From NCBI GenBank assembly GCA_017993615.1, contig JAGOMJ010000003.1, forward strand, positions 40,335-95,231: a DNA stretch of 54,897 nt. Direction: 5' to 3'. This document shows, one piece after another, positions 7,729 to 17,550 of this stretch (position 1 is its first letter; every line of letters starts with the position of its first letter). This DNA comes from Smithella sp. (GTDB lineage Bacteria; Desulfobacterota; Syntrophia; Syntrophales; Smithellaceae). The notes under the pieces are model-generated. The model searched no databases and had not been told where the DNA came from. It saw nothing but the letters and a program-made list of their open reading frames with translations. The position numbers and the translations under genes are program-made.

Positions 7729-9279
7729 CTATCGGACCGAATGCCCGGGACGCAAAAGATCATAAACCGTTTTGACCGGATTAAAAACAACGATCGGTAA
7801 TTTCACAAACACCGTATTCCAGTACGCCATGGAACCGTTCCATAAACCGGGCAGTTCCAACGCCTTGAGTTGGCGTCCTTTCTCGCTTTTCGACGTAATC
7901 AGATACGTATCGTTGTTGACATAGTCGGAGAGATCGAAAACCCTCCCCCGGTAATCCCGGATGCAGCAGACCATATCAACCGGATTGAAATATTCCGCGC
8001 CAAACCAGATGGCAGCCTGATCCGTCTGTTTCGTATCCACATGCGCGCTTTCAACAATCTGAAGGGTCTGCGTCCCGTCTTTTTCTTCCACCCAGAAAGG
8101 ACCGCCGCCCGGCTGATTTTCGTTTCGGACCATCCCGCAAACCCGTAGCGGTTTGTTCAAACAAGAAAGAAGAGTCCGTATCTTTTCCGATGCCGGTTGT
8201 CGGTCAAAGCCTTCGGCAAAAACAATATTTAATTGCTCCGAACAGAAATTTGCAATATTCCTGATCTGCGAAACATCCGGTTTGTTATTTTTCAGTTTCC
8301 GTATGTGCGAAAATATTTCCTCCTGCATCCGGATCGCCAGACCGCCCAGCATTTTTCTGTGGGGAATGATTTTTTCCCACAACGTTTCCGGGGCCGCATT
8401 ATCGATATTTCGGACAAAAATGAAATCCGCATCCAGGTGCTTCAGGTTTTTCAGCAAAGCCCCGTGCCCTCCGGGACGAAACACAATACGCCCTTGGTCA
8501 TCTCTGAACGGAAGATTGTTTTTATCGACGGCTATCGTGTTCGTTGACGCCGACTGTACGGACAGAGAGATATTATATCTGATCCGGTTTCTTTTTTCAT
8601 ATCCGGCGATAACCTTTTTCAGATACCGGGCCACTCCGGATTTGTATCCGGGGGACAGGGTGAAATGAATATGACATACTCCTCGGTTGAGGGTGTACAA
8701 CGCTGCTTCGCACACGTGCTCCTCCAGAGGCGTGCGAATTTCCCGTGCAGAATAACGGTGAAAGGGAATCAGCGCTTTGGGACGCTTCCCGAAATTCATC
8801 CCCCCGGAAGACAAAATAAATTTCAGCAAACGGCCGACATCCTTTTCGGCAAGCAGTTTCCGACCCGGATCGTTTTGCCGGATCAGATCGAAAAAAGGAA
8901 ATTTTTTTAAATTTGCAACAAATAATCTGTCGAGGGCTTTCGATCCGAAGCCCCCCTTCTCGGATGCTGAAAACCATTCGCTGAACATGCGGCTGGCGGC
9001 ACCCGATGCCGGAACAAATTTGATGATGTCGTATTTACACGATTCCCGTTCATAGAAAGAGATTAATGCCCGGCGCCGTGCCGAAGAAAAGGAAACGATC
9101 CCGTCATGATCTGTGCACGGTCTGTTTAATTTTAGGAATAACGGCCCCTTCCGGTGCAAGGTCAACTGCCTTTCGACATCGTTGAGATTCAGTCGCAAAC
9201 GTTCCATGTTTTGCAGATCTTTTCCGGAAAACAGCGAATGGGCTTCGGGTTTGATCTTTTTTTTCATGCCTTTTTTCAT
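7729..9279 (-). CDS. DUF4301 family protein
   Basis: About 516 aa from the ATG at 9279. A TTG at 9303 would add eight residues; neither has a convincing ribosome site. The PASGAASRMF motif (about residues 85-95), RPGGHGALLKNL (near 270) and the ADFIFVRNIDN stretch resemble a nucleotidyltransferase/pyrophosphorylase-like fold and match the DUF4301 family, which has no assigned reaction. Soluble, no signal peptide. It is transcribed away from the MltD-like gene with a 140-nt shared upstream region and converges on the PP-loop gene. Confidence 0.85.
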   Translation of the reverse strand: MKKGMKKKIKPEAHSLFSGKDLQNMERLRLNLNDVERQLTLHRKGPLFLKLNRPCTDHDGIVSFSSARRRALISFYERESCKYDIIKFVPASGAASRMFSEWFSASEKGGFGSKALDRLFVANLKKFPFFDLIRQNDPGRKLLAEKDVGRLLKFILSSGGMNFGKRPKALIPFHRYSAREIRTPLEEHVCEAALYTLNRGVCHIHFTLSPGYKSGVARYLKKVIAGYEKRNRIRYNISLSVQSASTNTIAVDKNNLPFRDDQGRIVFRPGGHGALLKNLKHLDADFIFVRNIDNAAPETLWEKIIPHRKMLGGLAIRMQEEIFSHIRKLKNNKPDVSQIRNIANFCSEQLNIVFAEGFDRQPASEKIRTLLSCLNKPLRVCGMVRNENQPGGGPFWVEEKDGTQTLQIVESAHVDTKQTDQAAIWFGAEYFNPVDMVCCIRDYRGRVFDLSDYVNNDTYLITSKSEKGRQLKALELPGLWNGSMAYWNTVFVKLPIVVFNPVKTVYDLLRPGHSVR

Positions 9280-9421
9280 AACACCAACATGAAACGTTGA
9301 CAAGAGGAAACAACTTGCTTTATGATCACCTCAATGAATATGTTTCTTTTTCCCGTTTAACCATTGAATAAATATTTTTTGCCTCCGGGTGATACCCCGC
9401 ATCAAACAAGGAGATAAGGCC

Positions 9422-10543
9422 ATGAATAAGATTTATAAATTTTTTACGCTCATCATCATGACCATCGCCTTGGTCATTGCGGCGGAAGAAACGGCAAACG
9501 CTCAGATCGGCTGGCAAAAATCTGCCGGACAATCTCTGATTGACGCACTGAAAGTCAAAGAGCCCCTGACCTTCTGCAACGAAAAAGTGCCTTTAAAGGA
9601 AAACGACGTCAGAGAAAGACTGGAAAGAGAGATGCTTGTCTCCCTGCAGAACAGCGATGATGTCATCCTGTGGCTCAAACGCGCTTATCGATATTTTCCG
9701 CACATTGAAATGGTTTTGAGAGAAAACCGCCTTCCCGACGATCTGAAATATATCGTGATTGCGGAAAGCGCTCTGAAACCGCTGGCGGCATCCCACAAAG
9801 GAGCGGTCGGTTTCTGGCAATTTATTGAAAGCACCGGGAAAAGGTACAATATAACCGTCAATTCTGATATCGACGAGCGCCGCAACTTTTTCATCGCCAC
9901 GGATGCGGCCCTTGCCTATTTGAAAGATCTTTATTCGATTTTCAATTCCTGGACACTGGCGGCTGCCGCCTACAACATGGGTGAAGACGGACTGAAAACT
10001 GAAATTTTAATGCAGCAAACAAACAACTATTATCTGCTTCATCTGAATCAGGAAACGCAAAGATACGTCTTTAGAATTCTGGCGGCCAAGATTATCATGT
10101 CTGATCCCGAAAAATACGGATTTCATTTAAGTAAAGACGATCTGTATCCTCCGCTGCAATTTGACCGGGTGGAAATCTCAGCCGACAATCCCGTCCCGAT
10201 ACAGGTCATCGCCGCTGCGGCCAATACGTATTTTAAAATAATCAAGGAGCTCAATCCGCATTTGAAGGGTTATGATCTTCCCCCCGGTCGTCACAGCGTT
10301 CTTATTCCCAAAGGGACAGCCGACGGATTTTCCGGGCGCTACGAGAACTTGCTGAATCAGTGGCATATCGAAAAGGAAAACGCCACATATACGGTTCAAA
10401 AAGGCGACAGCATTTACACCATCGCTAAAAACCTGAATGTGTCGGTCAAAGCCATTATGATCTGGAACGACCTTGCCGGCGTCAACCAGAAATTGTCTCC
10501 CGGCGATAAACTCGTCATCTTTACCCGGAACCGTTTTTTCTGA
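9422..10543 (+). CDS. MltD-like membrane-bound lytic transglycosylase
   Basis: 373 aa from the ATG at 9422 (GGAGATAAGGCC upstream). A signal peptide ends at about residue 26 (ANA|Q). The SLT domain (about 90-220) has the catalytic Glu in IAESALKPLA, the KGAVGFWQFI motif and the AAAAYNMGEDG signature. A single C-terminal LysM (YTVQKGDSIYTIAKNLNV..., about 320-370) binds peptidoglycan. It would cleave glycan strands in the periplasm to 1,6-anhydromuropeptides. E. coli MltD has two LysM copies; this one has one clear copy plus a degenerate LysM-like segment near residue 255. Confidence 0.92.
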   Translation: MNKIYKFFTLIIMTIALVIAAEETANAQIGWQKSAGQSLIDALKVKEPLTFCNEKVPLKENDVRERLEREMLVSLQNSDDVILWLKRAYRYFPHIEMVLRENRLPDDLKYIVIAESALKPLAASHKGAVGFWQFIESTGKRYNITVNSDIDERRNFFIATDAALAYLKDLYSIFNSWTLAAAAYNMGEDGLKTEILMQQTNNYYLLHLNQETQRYVFRILAAKIIMSDPEKYGFHLSKDDLYPPLQFDRVEISADNPVPIQVIAAAANTYFKIIKELNPHLKGYDLPPGRHSVLIPKGTADGFSGRYENLLNQWHIEKENATYTVQKGDSIYTIAKNLNVSVKAIMIWNDLAGVNQKLSPGDKLVIFTRNRFF

Positions 10544-10643
10544 TTGCACACCATCCGCTGTGATGACGCTTGGTATCCTGTGCGCTTTTGCATTTTTAAG
10601 CAGCACGGCTATCGATTCCTGAAAAAGCGGGGGCTCTTAATTC

Positions 10644-10672
10644 TTGACAAATCTTTTGTTTTGATTTAATCG
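10644..10672 (+). promoter_or_regulatory. Candidate promoter of nadA-ridA
   Basis: TTGACA (10644-10649) is followed by a weak -10: TAATCG after 17 nt, or TTTAAT after 15 nt. It lies about 55-80 nt before nadA. Confidence 0.4.
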
Positions 10673-10723
10673 CCGTCAAAGCAGAGGGACCTTATACAGA
10701 CGCGATAAACAGCAGGAGCACTC

Positions 10724-11629
10724 ATGACCATTGTCGACAGAATCAATAAACTTAAACAGGAAAAAAATGCAATTATTCTGGCGCACAATTATGAGCTGCC
10801 TGAAATTCAGGACATTGCCGATTTCGTGGGAGACTCCCTCGGGCTGAGCATGGAAGCGGCAAAAACCGACGCCGACATCATTGTCTTCTGCGGTGTCCGC
10901 TTTATGGCGGAAACCGCCAAAATATTATCGCCGCAAAAAACCGTATTGCTGCCGGACAAGGACGCAGGGTGTGCGATGGCCGACATGATCGAACCGGAAG
11001 GCCTCAGAGCCCTTCAATCCAGACATCCGGGGGCCGTCACCATGTGTTATGTGAATTCCTCCGCCCGTGTTAAAGCGTTGTGCGATTATTGCTGCACGTC
11101 CGCCAACGCGTTGCCCATGACGCGGAAAATTGCCCCGGATCACCGGGATATCATCTTCGTTCCGGATCAAAATCTGGCCCGTTACGTTTCCGCGAACGCA
11201 CAATGTCATTTTATTATCTGGGAAGGATACTGTCCGGTACATACCGATATTTTACCGGAGCACATCCAACAGGCAAAACGCCTTCATCCGCAGGCCAAAG
11301 TCATTGTCCATCCCGAGTGCAAGCCCGAAATCACGGCTTTAGCGGATATCGTCACCTCCACCGAAGGTATGAGCCGCCACGCCCAAAACTCTCCGGACAA
11401 AGAATTTATCATCGGGACGGAAACAGGCATCCTTCACCGATTAAAGAAAGAAAATCCGGATAAATTCTTTTATCCTGCATCGGACAAGGCGATCTGTGCG
11501 GATATGAAGAAAATCACTTTGGAAAAAGTTTTACACTCTTTGGAAACCCTTTCGTATGAGATTACGGTTGCCCCTGATATTATGGACAAAGCCAGGCTCT
11601 CCATAGAAAGAATGCTACAGACAACGTAA
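10724..11629 (+). CDS. nadA: Quinolinate synthase NadA
   Basis: 301 aa, typical of the short NadA form. The three [4Fe-4S] ligand cysteines fall at residues 83, 168 and 256, the expected spacing. Other family motifs are AHNYELPEIQDIADFVGDSL at the N-terminus, HPECKPEI near 195 and TEGM near 211. The enzyme condenses iminoaspartate with dihydroxyacetone phosphate to quinolinate in de novo NAD synthesis. No nadB or nadC is in the window. ridA follows 21 nt after the stop; RidA enzymes hydrolyse reactive imines, so the pairing is biochemically sensible. CAGGAG precedes the ATG. Confidence 0.97.
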   Translation: MTIVDRINKLKQEKNAIILAHNYELPEIQDIADFVGDSLGLSMEAAKTDADIIVFCGVRFMAETAKILSPQKTVLLPDKDAGCAMADMIEPEGLRALQSRHPGAVTMCYVNSSARVKALCDYCCTSANALPMTRKIAPDHRDIIFVPDQNLARYVSANAQCHFIIWEGYCPVHTDILPEHIQQAKRLHPQAKVIVHPECKPEITALADIVTSTEGMSRHAQNSPDKEFIIGTETGILHRLKKENPDKFFYPASDKAICADMKKITLEKVLHSLETLSYEITVAPDIMDKARLSIERMLQTT

Positions 11630-11650
11630 TATTGCCGGATTGTTGATGCC

Positions 11651-12031
11651 ATGATGAAAAAGAAAATTATTTCGTCCGATACAGGTCCCATCTCTGGTCC
11701 TTATTCCGCAGCGGTGGAAGCCAATGACATTATTTTTATTTCCGGGCAACTTCCTGTTGATCCGGCAACCGGGAAAATCATCACAGACATCAAAATCGCC
11801 ACCGGACAGATTCTGACAAACATGCAGGCCCTTTTAAAAAAAACCGGCCTGGATTTGTCCCATATCGTAAAAACAACAATTTTTTTGAAAGACATTAAAG
11901 ATTTCCCGGCGGTCAATGAAGTCTATGCCGGATTTTTTCCCAAGGATCCTCCGGCCCGTTCAACAGTGGAAGTCAGCGTATTGCCGAGAGACGTACCGAT
12001 AGAAATCGAAGCCATAGCGGTCAGGGAATAA
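11651..12031 (+). CDS. ridA: RidA family imine/enamine deaminase
   Basis: 126 aa, standard RidA length. The family signature near the C-terminus (PARSTVEVSVLPRDVPIEIEAIA) includes the active-site Arg near residue 104; the SGQLPVDPATGKI segment near 32 is also characteristic. Cytosolic trimer that hydrolyses 2-aminoacrylate-type intermediates to keto acids. It lies 21 nt after nadA on the same strand and is probably co-transcribed; iminoaspartate, the NadA substrate, is a chemically related imine. Confidence 0.95.
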   Translation: MMKKKIISSDTGPISGPYSAAVEANDIIFISGQLPVDPATGKIITDIKIATGQILTNMQALLKKTGLDLSHIVKTTIFLKDIKDFPAVNEVYAGFFPKDPPARSTVEVSVLPRDVPIEIEAIAVRE

Positions 12032-12130
12032 TGCATTGCCGCTGCCGGCTCCTTCGTGGAGCGGTCCAAGACAGATTAATTCATAACCGATTTCTCCACA
12101 GGACGACCTTGATAATTTCCCAAACAGGCA

Positions 12131-12158
12131 TATGGATGGAACCGCGGTTCTATCCATA
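12131..12158. promoter_or_regulatory. 28-nt imperfect palindrome upstream of the c-di-GMP gene
   Basis: TATGGAT-g-GAACC-GC-GGTTC-t-ATCCATA is symmetric apart from one mismatched pair and ends 18 nt before the ATG at 12177. It could be an operator or a 5'-UTR hairpin. It contains the upstream in-frame ATG at 12132, which argues against that ATG as the start. Confidence 0.4.
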
Positions 12159-12176
12159 CATAGAGGTAAAATAACG

Positions 12177-15071
12177 ATGCCGACAAAACATCCGATAAAA
12201 AGCAAAAACAAAAAAACATCCCCGTACCCAAACGAATTTTCTCTCCTGTCGGAAGAAATCATCGCGAAGGCCGGTGTCGGAATCTACATCGTGCAGAATC
12301 GGAAATTCGTATACACCAGCAATCTTTTTCAAATAATTACCGGTTTTACAGATGACGATCTGATCGGGGCATCCCCCCTCGATCGTGTGTATCCGGAGGA
12401 CCAGGAAAATGTCCGGCAACATGCCGTCAAATGTTTAAAAAAAGAAATTTTCGAGCCCTATGAATTCCGGCTGTTCAACAAAGACAATCAACTCAGATGG
12501 ATTCTGGAAACCGTTACGCCCATCGTTTATAAAGGGCAACCGGCGACACTGGGAAGTTTCATGGACATTACCGAACGGAAAATGACGGAAGAAGCCCTGC
12601 GCCAAAGCGAAGAAAAATACCGAACCATCATCGAAAACATCGAAGACGGCTATGTCGAAATGGATCTCAAGGGGAATTTCATCTTCTTTAATGATGCCAT
12701 CAGCAAAATGCACGGTTTCACCAGCATAGAATTACTGAAAATGAATTATACAGATGTCATGGATGAAGAAAATGCCGCGAAAATCTATGCAAAATACAAT
12801 CACGTTTTTAAGACCGGCATACCGGAGAAGGATTTTGAATATCAAATCATCACCAAAGACGGTCAAAGAAAATTTCTGGAAACATCCATATCGTTAATCA
12901 ACAACTCTGCGGGAAGAATCATTGCCTTCCGCGGTATCGTGCGGGACAGAACGCAGCGCAAACAGGCGGAAGAAGCCCTGCGCCAAAGCGAGGAGAAGTA
13001 CCGAAGCATTCTGGAAAATATCGAAGAAGGCTTCTTCGAGGTGGATCTTGCCGGCAATTTTACTTTCTTCAATCATTCGCTCTGTTCGCTGCTCGGTTAC
13101 TCCAGAGAAGAGACCTTGGGAATGAATTACAGGCAATACACCGATAAAGACAGTGCGCAAGACGTTTTCCGCACGTTTAACGGAATCTTCCGAACCGGGA
13201 TGCCGGTCAAAGAATTCGACTGGTTCATTATCCGGAAGAATAAAACCAGACGATATGTCGAGGCCTCTATCTATTTAAAGAAAGATTCCTCGGGAAAGCC
13301 GACAGGGTTTCAGGGTTTTACCCGCGACGTCACCGATCGCATTCAGGCCGAATTCCAAAAGGAGGCGGCGCTTGAAGCTCTCCGTGAAAGCGAAGAAAAA
13401 TACAGAAACATTCTGGAAAATATTCAGGAGGCGTATTTTGAAGTTGATCTTGCCGGAAACTTTACATTCTTCAACGATGCCTTGTGCCGGATGACCGGTT
13501 GCTCCAAGGAGGAACTGAGGGGAACAAATTATACAAAATTTTCAGATGAAGAAAACTCGAAAAAAGTTTTTCAGGTATTCAATAAGGTTTTCAATACCGG
13601 CCAACCGACGGAAGGCTTTGACTGGCTGATTATCCGGAAAGACAGCACAAAAAGATACATTGAAGCGTCTGTTTCGCTAAAAAAAGATTCCCATGGACAT
13701 CCTGCAGGTTTTAAAGGAGTCATCCGGGATATTTCTGAACGCAAGCGGATCGAACAGGAATTAAATTACATGGCAACCCATGATGCGTTGACCGGATTGC
13801 CGAACCGTTTAATGTTCAACCAGTTGCTGAACCAGGCGATTCTCTCCGCCAAGCGCCATAAAAAACAGCTGGCCGTTTTCTTTATTGATCTCGACCGTTT
13901 CAAAATCATCAATGACACGCTCGGTCACGATGCCGGCGACCTTCTTTTACAGGAAATCGCCAGACGCTTCCGGCATTCGTTAAGAGCCGTCGATGTCGTC
14001 GGCCGTCTTGGCGGTGATGAATTCGTGATTCTCATCGAAGATTTCAGCGACTTCGCCCAGGTGTCGAAAGTGGCGCACAAAATTCTTTCCGCCGCCATCA
14101 AGCCCATGGTGATCATGTCGGAAGAATGCCGCGTCACCGCCAGCATTGGAATCAGCATCTTTCCCAAGGACGGACAAGACGAGCAGTCCCTGATGAAAAA
14201 CGCCGACATCGCCATGTATTTTGCGAAAGAGGAAGGTAAAAACAATTTTCAATACTATTCCAAAGACATCAAAACGCAATCGAATGAACGTCTCTCGATT
14301 GAAACCAATCTTCGACGGGCGCTGGAGCGCGACGAATTTTATCTGACGTATCAGGCGAGATTGGATTTCAAATCAAACCAAATCACCGGTGTGGAAGCGC
14401 TGCTTCGCTGGAACAATCCTTATCTGGGCCAGGTGACACCTACGCAATTCATTCCCCTCGCCGAAGAAACCGGTTTGATCGTTCCCATCGGCAGATGGGT
14501 GCTTAAAACAGCCTGCGCACAAAACATGGCGTGGCAGAAGCAGAATCTGCCGCCCATCTGCATGGCCGTCAACTTATCGCTGCGTCAACTCTCGGACGAA
14601 AACCTGCTAAACGATATCCGGATGGCATTAAACGAATCCGGCATGCCGCCTCAACTTCTGGAGTTGGAAATCACGGAAAGTATGGTCATGCATAATCCCG
14701 CAAAGCTCATTCAACTGCTGACCAAAATCAAGGACATGGGCGTCCGGCTGGCAATCGACGATTTCGGCACGGGCTATTCCTCTCTGGCACAAATCAAACA
14801 TTACCCGATCGATACACTGAAAGTGGACAGGTCTTTCATCCGGAATCTTCCGAAGGATTCCGAGGATAAGGCTATCACCGAAGCGATCATCACAATGGGG
14901 AAAACCCTCAGCCTGACCGTCGTTGCCGAAGGAGTGGAAACCCTCGAGCAGGAAAATTATTTGCGGGAGCACGTTTGCGATGAAATGCAGGGCTTTTATT
15001 TCAGCAAACCGGTCAAAGCCGATGATTTTGCTGAACTGCTGCGCAATCATACCGGTGCACATCTGACATGA
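12177..15071 (+). CDS. PAS(x4)-GGDEF-EAL c-di-GMP protein
   Basis: 964 aa. Four PAS domains (about 25-140, 145-270, 275-400 and 410-530); the last three are near-repeats of each other. The GGDEF domain (about 535-695) has an intact GGDEF with an RAVD inhibitory-site motif five residues before it. The EAL domain (about 710-960) has EALLRW, ELEITES, DDFGTGYSSL, the LKVDRSFI Asp/Lys region, AEGVE and QGFYFSKPV all intact. Both synthesis and hydrolysis of c-di-GMP are therefore possible. No membrane segment, so a cytosolic sensor. The start at 12177 has AGAGG upstream and follows the palindrome at 12131-12158. Confidence 0.93.
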   Translation: MPTKHPIKSKNKKTSPYPNEFSLLSEEIIAKAGVGIYIVQNRKFVYTSNLFQIITGFTDDDLIGASPLDRVYPEDQENVRQHAVKCLKKEIFEPYEFRLFNKDNQLRWILETVTPIVYKGQPATLGSFMDITERKMTEEALRQSEEKYRTIIENIEDGYVEMDLKGNFIFFNDAISKMHGFTSIELLKMNYTDVMDEENAAKIYAKYNHVFKTGIPEKDFEYQIITKDGQRKFLETSISLINNSAGRIIAFRGIVRDRTQRKQAEEALRQSEEKYRSILENIEEGFFEVDLAGNFTFFNHSLCSLLGYSREETLGMNYRQYTDKDSAQDVFRTFNGIFRTGMPVKEFDWFIIRKNKTRRYVEASIYLKKDSSGKPTGFQGFTRDVTDRIQAEFQKEAALEALRESEEKYRNILENIQEAYFEVDLAGNFTFFNDALCRMTGCSKEELRGTNYTKFSDEENSKKVFQVFNKVFNTGQPTEGFDWLIIRKDSTKRYIEASVSLKKDSHGHPAGFKGVIRDISERKRIEQELNYMATHDALTGLPNRLMFNQLLNQAILSAKRHKKQLAVFFIDLDRFKIINDTLGHDAGDLLLQEIARRFRHSLRAVDVVGRLGGDEFVILIEDFSDFAQVSKVAHKILSAAIKPMVIMSEECRVTASIGISIFPKDGQDEQSLMKNADIAMYFAKEEGKNNFQYYSKDIKTQSNERLSIETNLRRALERDEFYLTYQARLDFKSNQITGVEALLRWNNPYLGQVTPTQFIPLAEETGLIVPIGRWVLKTACAQNMAWQKQNLPPICMAVNLSLRQLSDENLLNDIRMALNESGMPPQLLELEITESMVMHNPAKLIQLLTKIKDMGVRLAIDDFGTGYSSLAQIKHYPIDTLKVDRSFIRNLPKDSEDKAITEAIITMGKTLSLTVVAEGVETLEQENYLREHVCDEMQGFYFSKPVKADDFAELLRNHTGAHLT

Positions 15072-15110
15072 AATTATGCAAAAAGAAGTGCGCCCTGTTC
15101 GCAACGTCCT

Positions 15111-17285
15111 TCACTGACGGGCGGCTTTTTGATCCAGGATGTCCATAGCGTCTTTCGCCGTGTTTGCTACCGCGTCATTATTGTTGCGGGAAAGCGTTTT
15201 TAAAAACTCCTTCGATTTTATCCCTCCGCATTTTCCCAGCGATACGGCACAGGCGCACAGGATATCCTGTTTTTCCCGGGGAATCTCCGCTTTCATGAAT
15301 TTTAGAATCCCTTTTTTTTCGTTCAGCAATTCGGCGGCCATCTCTATGATCTCATTCTCCAGTGTTTCGCGATCAGAAACCTCTCCAAGATGACCGGCCG
15401 CTTTTAATAAACCGCACACCAACCCGGCATCATTTGCATTGATATTCTTCTTTGAGATTCTCTCTTTTAAGAACGATACTATTTTTTGGAGCATCTCTAC
15501 AGAAACAGGCAGTTCATGCTCGATCAGACTCAAAGCCTGATGTCTGACCTTTTCCTCTTCATCGTTCAAAGCGTCTATAATGACGGCGGCGGTGTCCTGT
15601 TGATTGATTTTTGCCATGGCCGCCAGGGCTCTCGCTCTGATGCTGGCATTGGTGTGCTTAAGAAATTTCCTTACCGTTTTGCTATCCTCTTTTTGTCCGA
15701 CCTGCATGATGACGAGCAAAGCGGCATTCAACACGGATAACGGATGATTCGACTGTCCGAGAACATCCATCGCCCATCGCCTCCCTGTTTCTCCCTTTTG
15801 GGATAATATCTCCACCGCACATTTCAAAATGTTCGGCTCTTGCGACTTGCTGATCATCAGGTCGACGGTTTTGATGCACATCGTGTTCGACAGCAGCAAA
15901 ACCTCGTCGATTTTGCTTCGTAAATTTGCATCCCCCTGGATGTATTCATCGGCTATCCTTTCTTCCATGCCTTCCCAGATGGAATCAGGCATACCTTTAA
16001 GAAATTCCGATTCCTGAATCATGTCTTCATGATGAGCGGACAGATCGTTTAGAGCCTGCACAATCCGTGCGATGATTTTCCACTCACCGGCATTGACGAA
16101 CGCGGGGATGACCCTCTTGACCGTTAAGACAATACTTTCCGCCTCCTCAATGGAGGACGCCTTCGAGATGTTTTCCAGGTAATTCTCTGTTTGCGATAAT
16201 ATTTCATCGGCCAGTTGAGCGCTTTCCCTGTCAATACGCATGTCCGCCGGAAGCATATCTGAATCGATAATTTTACATTCGAACAATTGTTCAAATAAAT
16301 TTTTTATATCGGGCATTTTCTCCGCAATCATTCTTTCTGCCGCGATGTTGAGAACTTTAGCCAGATAAACATTTCTTTCGAGCCGCTGTTCATTCTCTTC
16401 CTGCGAAACCCCGTCCATCAGGTTATCCCGGTAAATATCAAATACTGTCGTGGAAATCGGCACGACGGCATCAGATTGCAATGAACTGATTATCAGTTTT
16501 TCCAACTCATCAACCTCCATGAAGTGGGAGACATGATCCACGACAATATCGCAGTTGACAATCAGGTCTTTTAGTAAATCATTATTCGTGAGGGGACGGA
16601 TGATATCTTCCACAATCTGCTTTTTGATTACCTTCATTTTATCTTCGGTGGCAAAACGGAACATCGGCACCACGTTCAGATCCTTGGCGAGACGGCGCAA
16701 GATGATGGATACACGCCAGGGAAGTTTCCCTCTGGAAAGGACAATATCTGTTTTGAAAATAGTCGATACTTCAGTGATCCCCCTGTCAACAAGAGATTTT
16801 GTGAGGTATTCTCCCAGTTTGGATGTGTCCGCGGATTCTGCAATCGGCTCGCTCATCACATCGATAAAAGACTCGAAGTGCTCGGCTGTAATATTTTTTT
16901 TGATGACAAAACTGTTGAGACTTTTTCTTTCAAAGTAGTCTTTCAGTTTCGGCACAAACAGATCCGATGTGCTGGATTGTGTTAATTTTCTTATATTGAA
17001 CGGTTCATTGAGAATGCCGCTGATATGGATGTCCACCTTATCCTCGTACTCATGGCAGGAAAGCATGATTTCGGAAGAATCGCCCAGTGTCTTTTTAAAA
17101 GCGATGTAGAGGCCTTTTTTGACTTCCTGGGAAACCGGGTGGTGGCTGTCATAATAGCCGCTGCGGGAAATGGCCTTGATGAGTTCAATAACGAATTCGC
17201 AGGTCGTTTTTGCCTTGGCGAACTCATCCGGAGTAAATTCCTTTTTTTCATCTTTCTTATAACTAGTTTTCTCAACTGTTTGCAT
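15111..17285 (-). CDS. HEAT-repeat protein, about 724 aa
   Basis: The C-terminal 250 residues contain HEAT/PBS-lyase-like helical repeats (for example VRKFLKHTNASIRARALAAMAKI and IIDALNDEEEKVRHQALSLIE). The N-terminal 450 residues are helical without a recognised catalytic motif. Likely a soluble scaffold or regulatory protein. I prefer the ATG at 17285 (GAAAGGG upstream); the frame stays open to 17444 but the extra 53 residues look unstructured. It converges on the c-di-GMP gene with a 39-nt gap, and its start region is divergent from the patatin gene. Confidence 0.75.
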   Translation of the reverse strand: MQTVEKTSYKKDEKKEFTPDEFAKAKTTCEFVIELIKAISRSGYYDSHHPVSQEVKKGLYIAFKKTLGDSSEIMLSCHEYEDKVDIHISGILNEPFNIRKLTQSSTSDLFVPKLKDYFERKSLNSFVIKKNITAEHFESFIDVMSEPIAESADTSKLGEYLTKSLVDRGITEVSTIFKTDIVLSRGKLPWRVSIILRRLAKDLNVVPMFRFATEDKMKVIKKQIVEDIIRPLTNNDLLKDLIVNCDIVVDHVSHFMEVDELEKLIISSLQSDAVVPISTTVFDIYRDNLMDGVSQEENEQRLERNVYLAKVLNIAAERMIAEKMPDIKNLFEQLFECKIIDSDMLPADMRIDRESAQLADEILSQTENYLENISKASSIEEAESIVLTVKRVIPAFVNAGEWKIIARIVQALNDLSAHHEDMIQESEFLKGMPDSIWEGMEERIADEYIQGDANLRSKIDEVLLLSNTMCIKTVDLMISKSQEPNILKCAVEILSQKGETGRRWAMDVLGQSNHPLSVLNAALLVIMQVGQKEDSKTVRKFLKHTNASIRARALAAMAKINQQDTAAVIIDALNDEEEKVRHQALSLIEHELPVSVEMLQKIVSFLKERISKKNINANDAGLVCGLLKAAGHLGEVSDRETLENEIIEMAAELLNEKKGILKFMKAEIPREKQDILCACAVSLGKCGGIKSKEFLKTLSRNNNDAVANTAKDAMDILDQKAARQ

Positions 17286-17487
17286 CGTATCAGCCCTTTC
17301 GTTTTGATATGGTGTAACAACAGATCGATTAAAACTATATTCATAAGAAAGCGGATCAATGATGCCGGATACGCTTTTTTTTCGACGCATTGCCGTTTGA
17401 ATGTATGAGATGTTTATATATAACATGTCTTGAAAGAAATACAAATCACAAATATCATCCCCCGTCTGATTTCTGTAACACCCCGGG

Positions 17488-17516
17488 TTGACAAAAGACC
17501 GAAAGACGTTGTAAGA
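17488..17516 (+). promoter_or_regulatory. Candidate promoter of the patatin gene
   Basis: TTGACA (17488-17493), then a 17-nt spacer and GTAAGA (17511-17516). The -35 is consensus and the -10 is weak. Confidence 0.35.
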
Positions 17517-17550
17517 AAATAAAACGTTGAGGCTCCGAGGATCACAATAA

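Noticed and set aside
15072..15125. Terminator between the c-di-GMP gene and the HEAT gene
   Set aside because: CGCCC/GGGCG pairing is visible but short, and the T-run overlaps the coding end of the HEAT gene; not strong enough to list.
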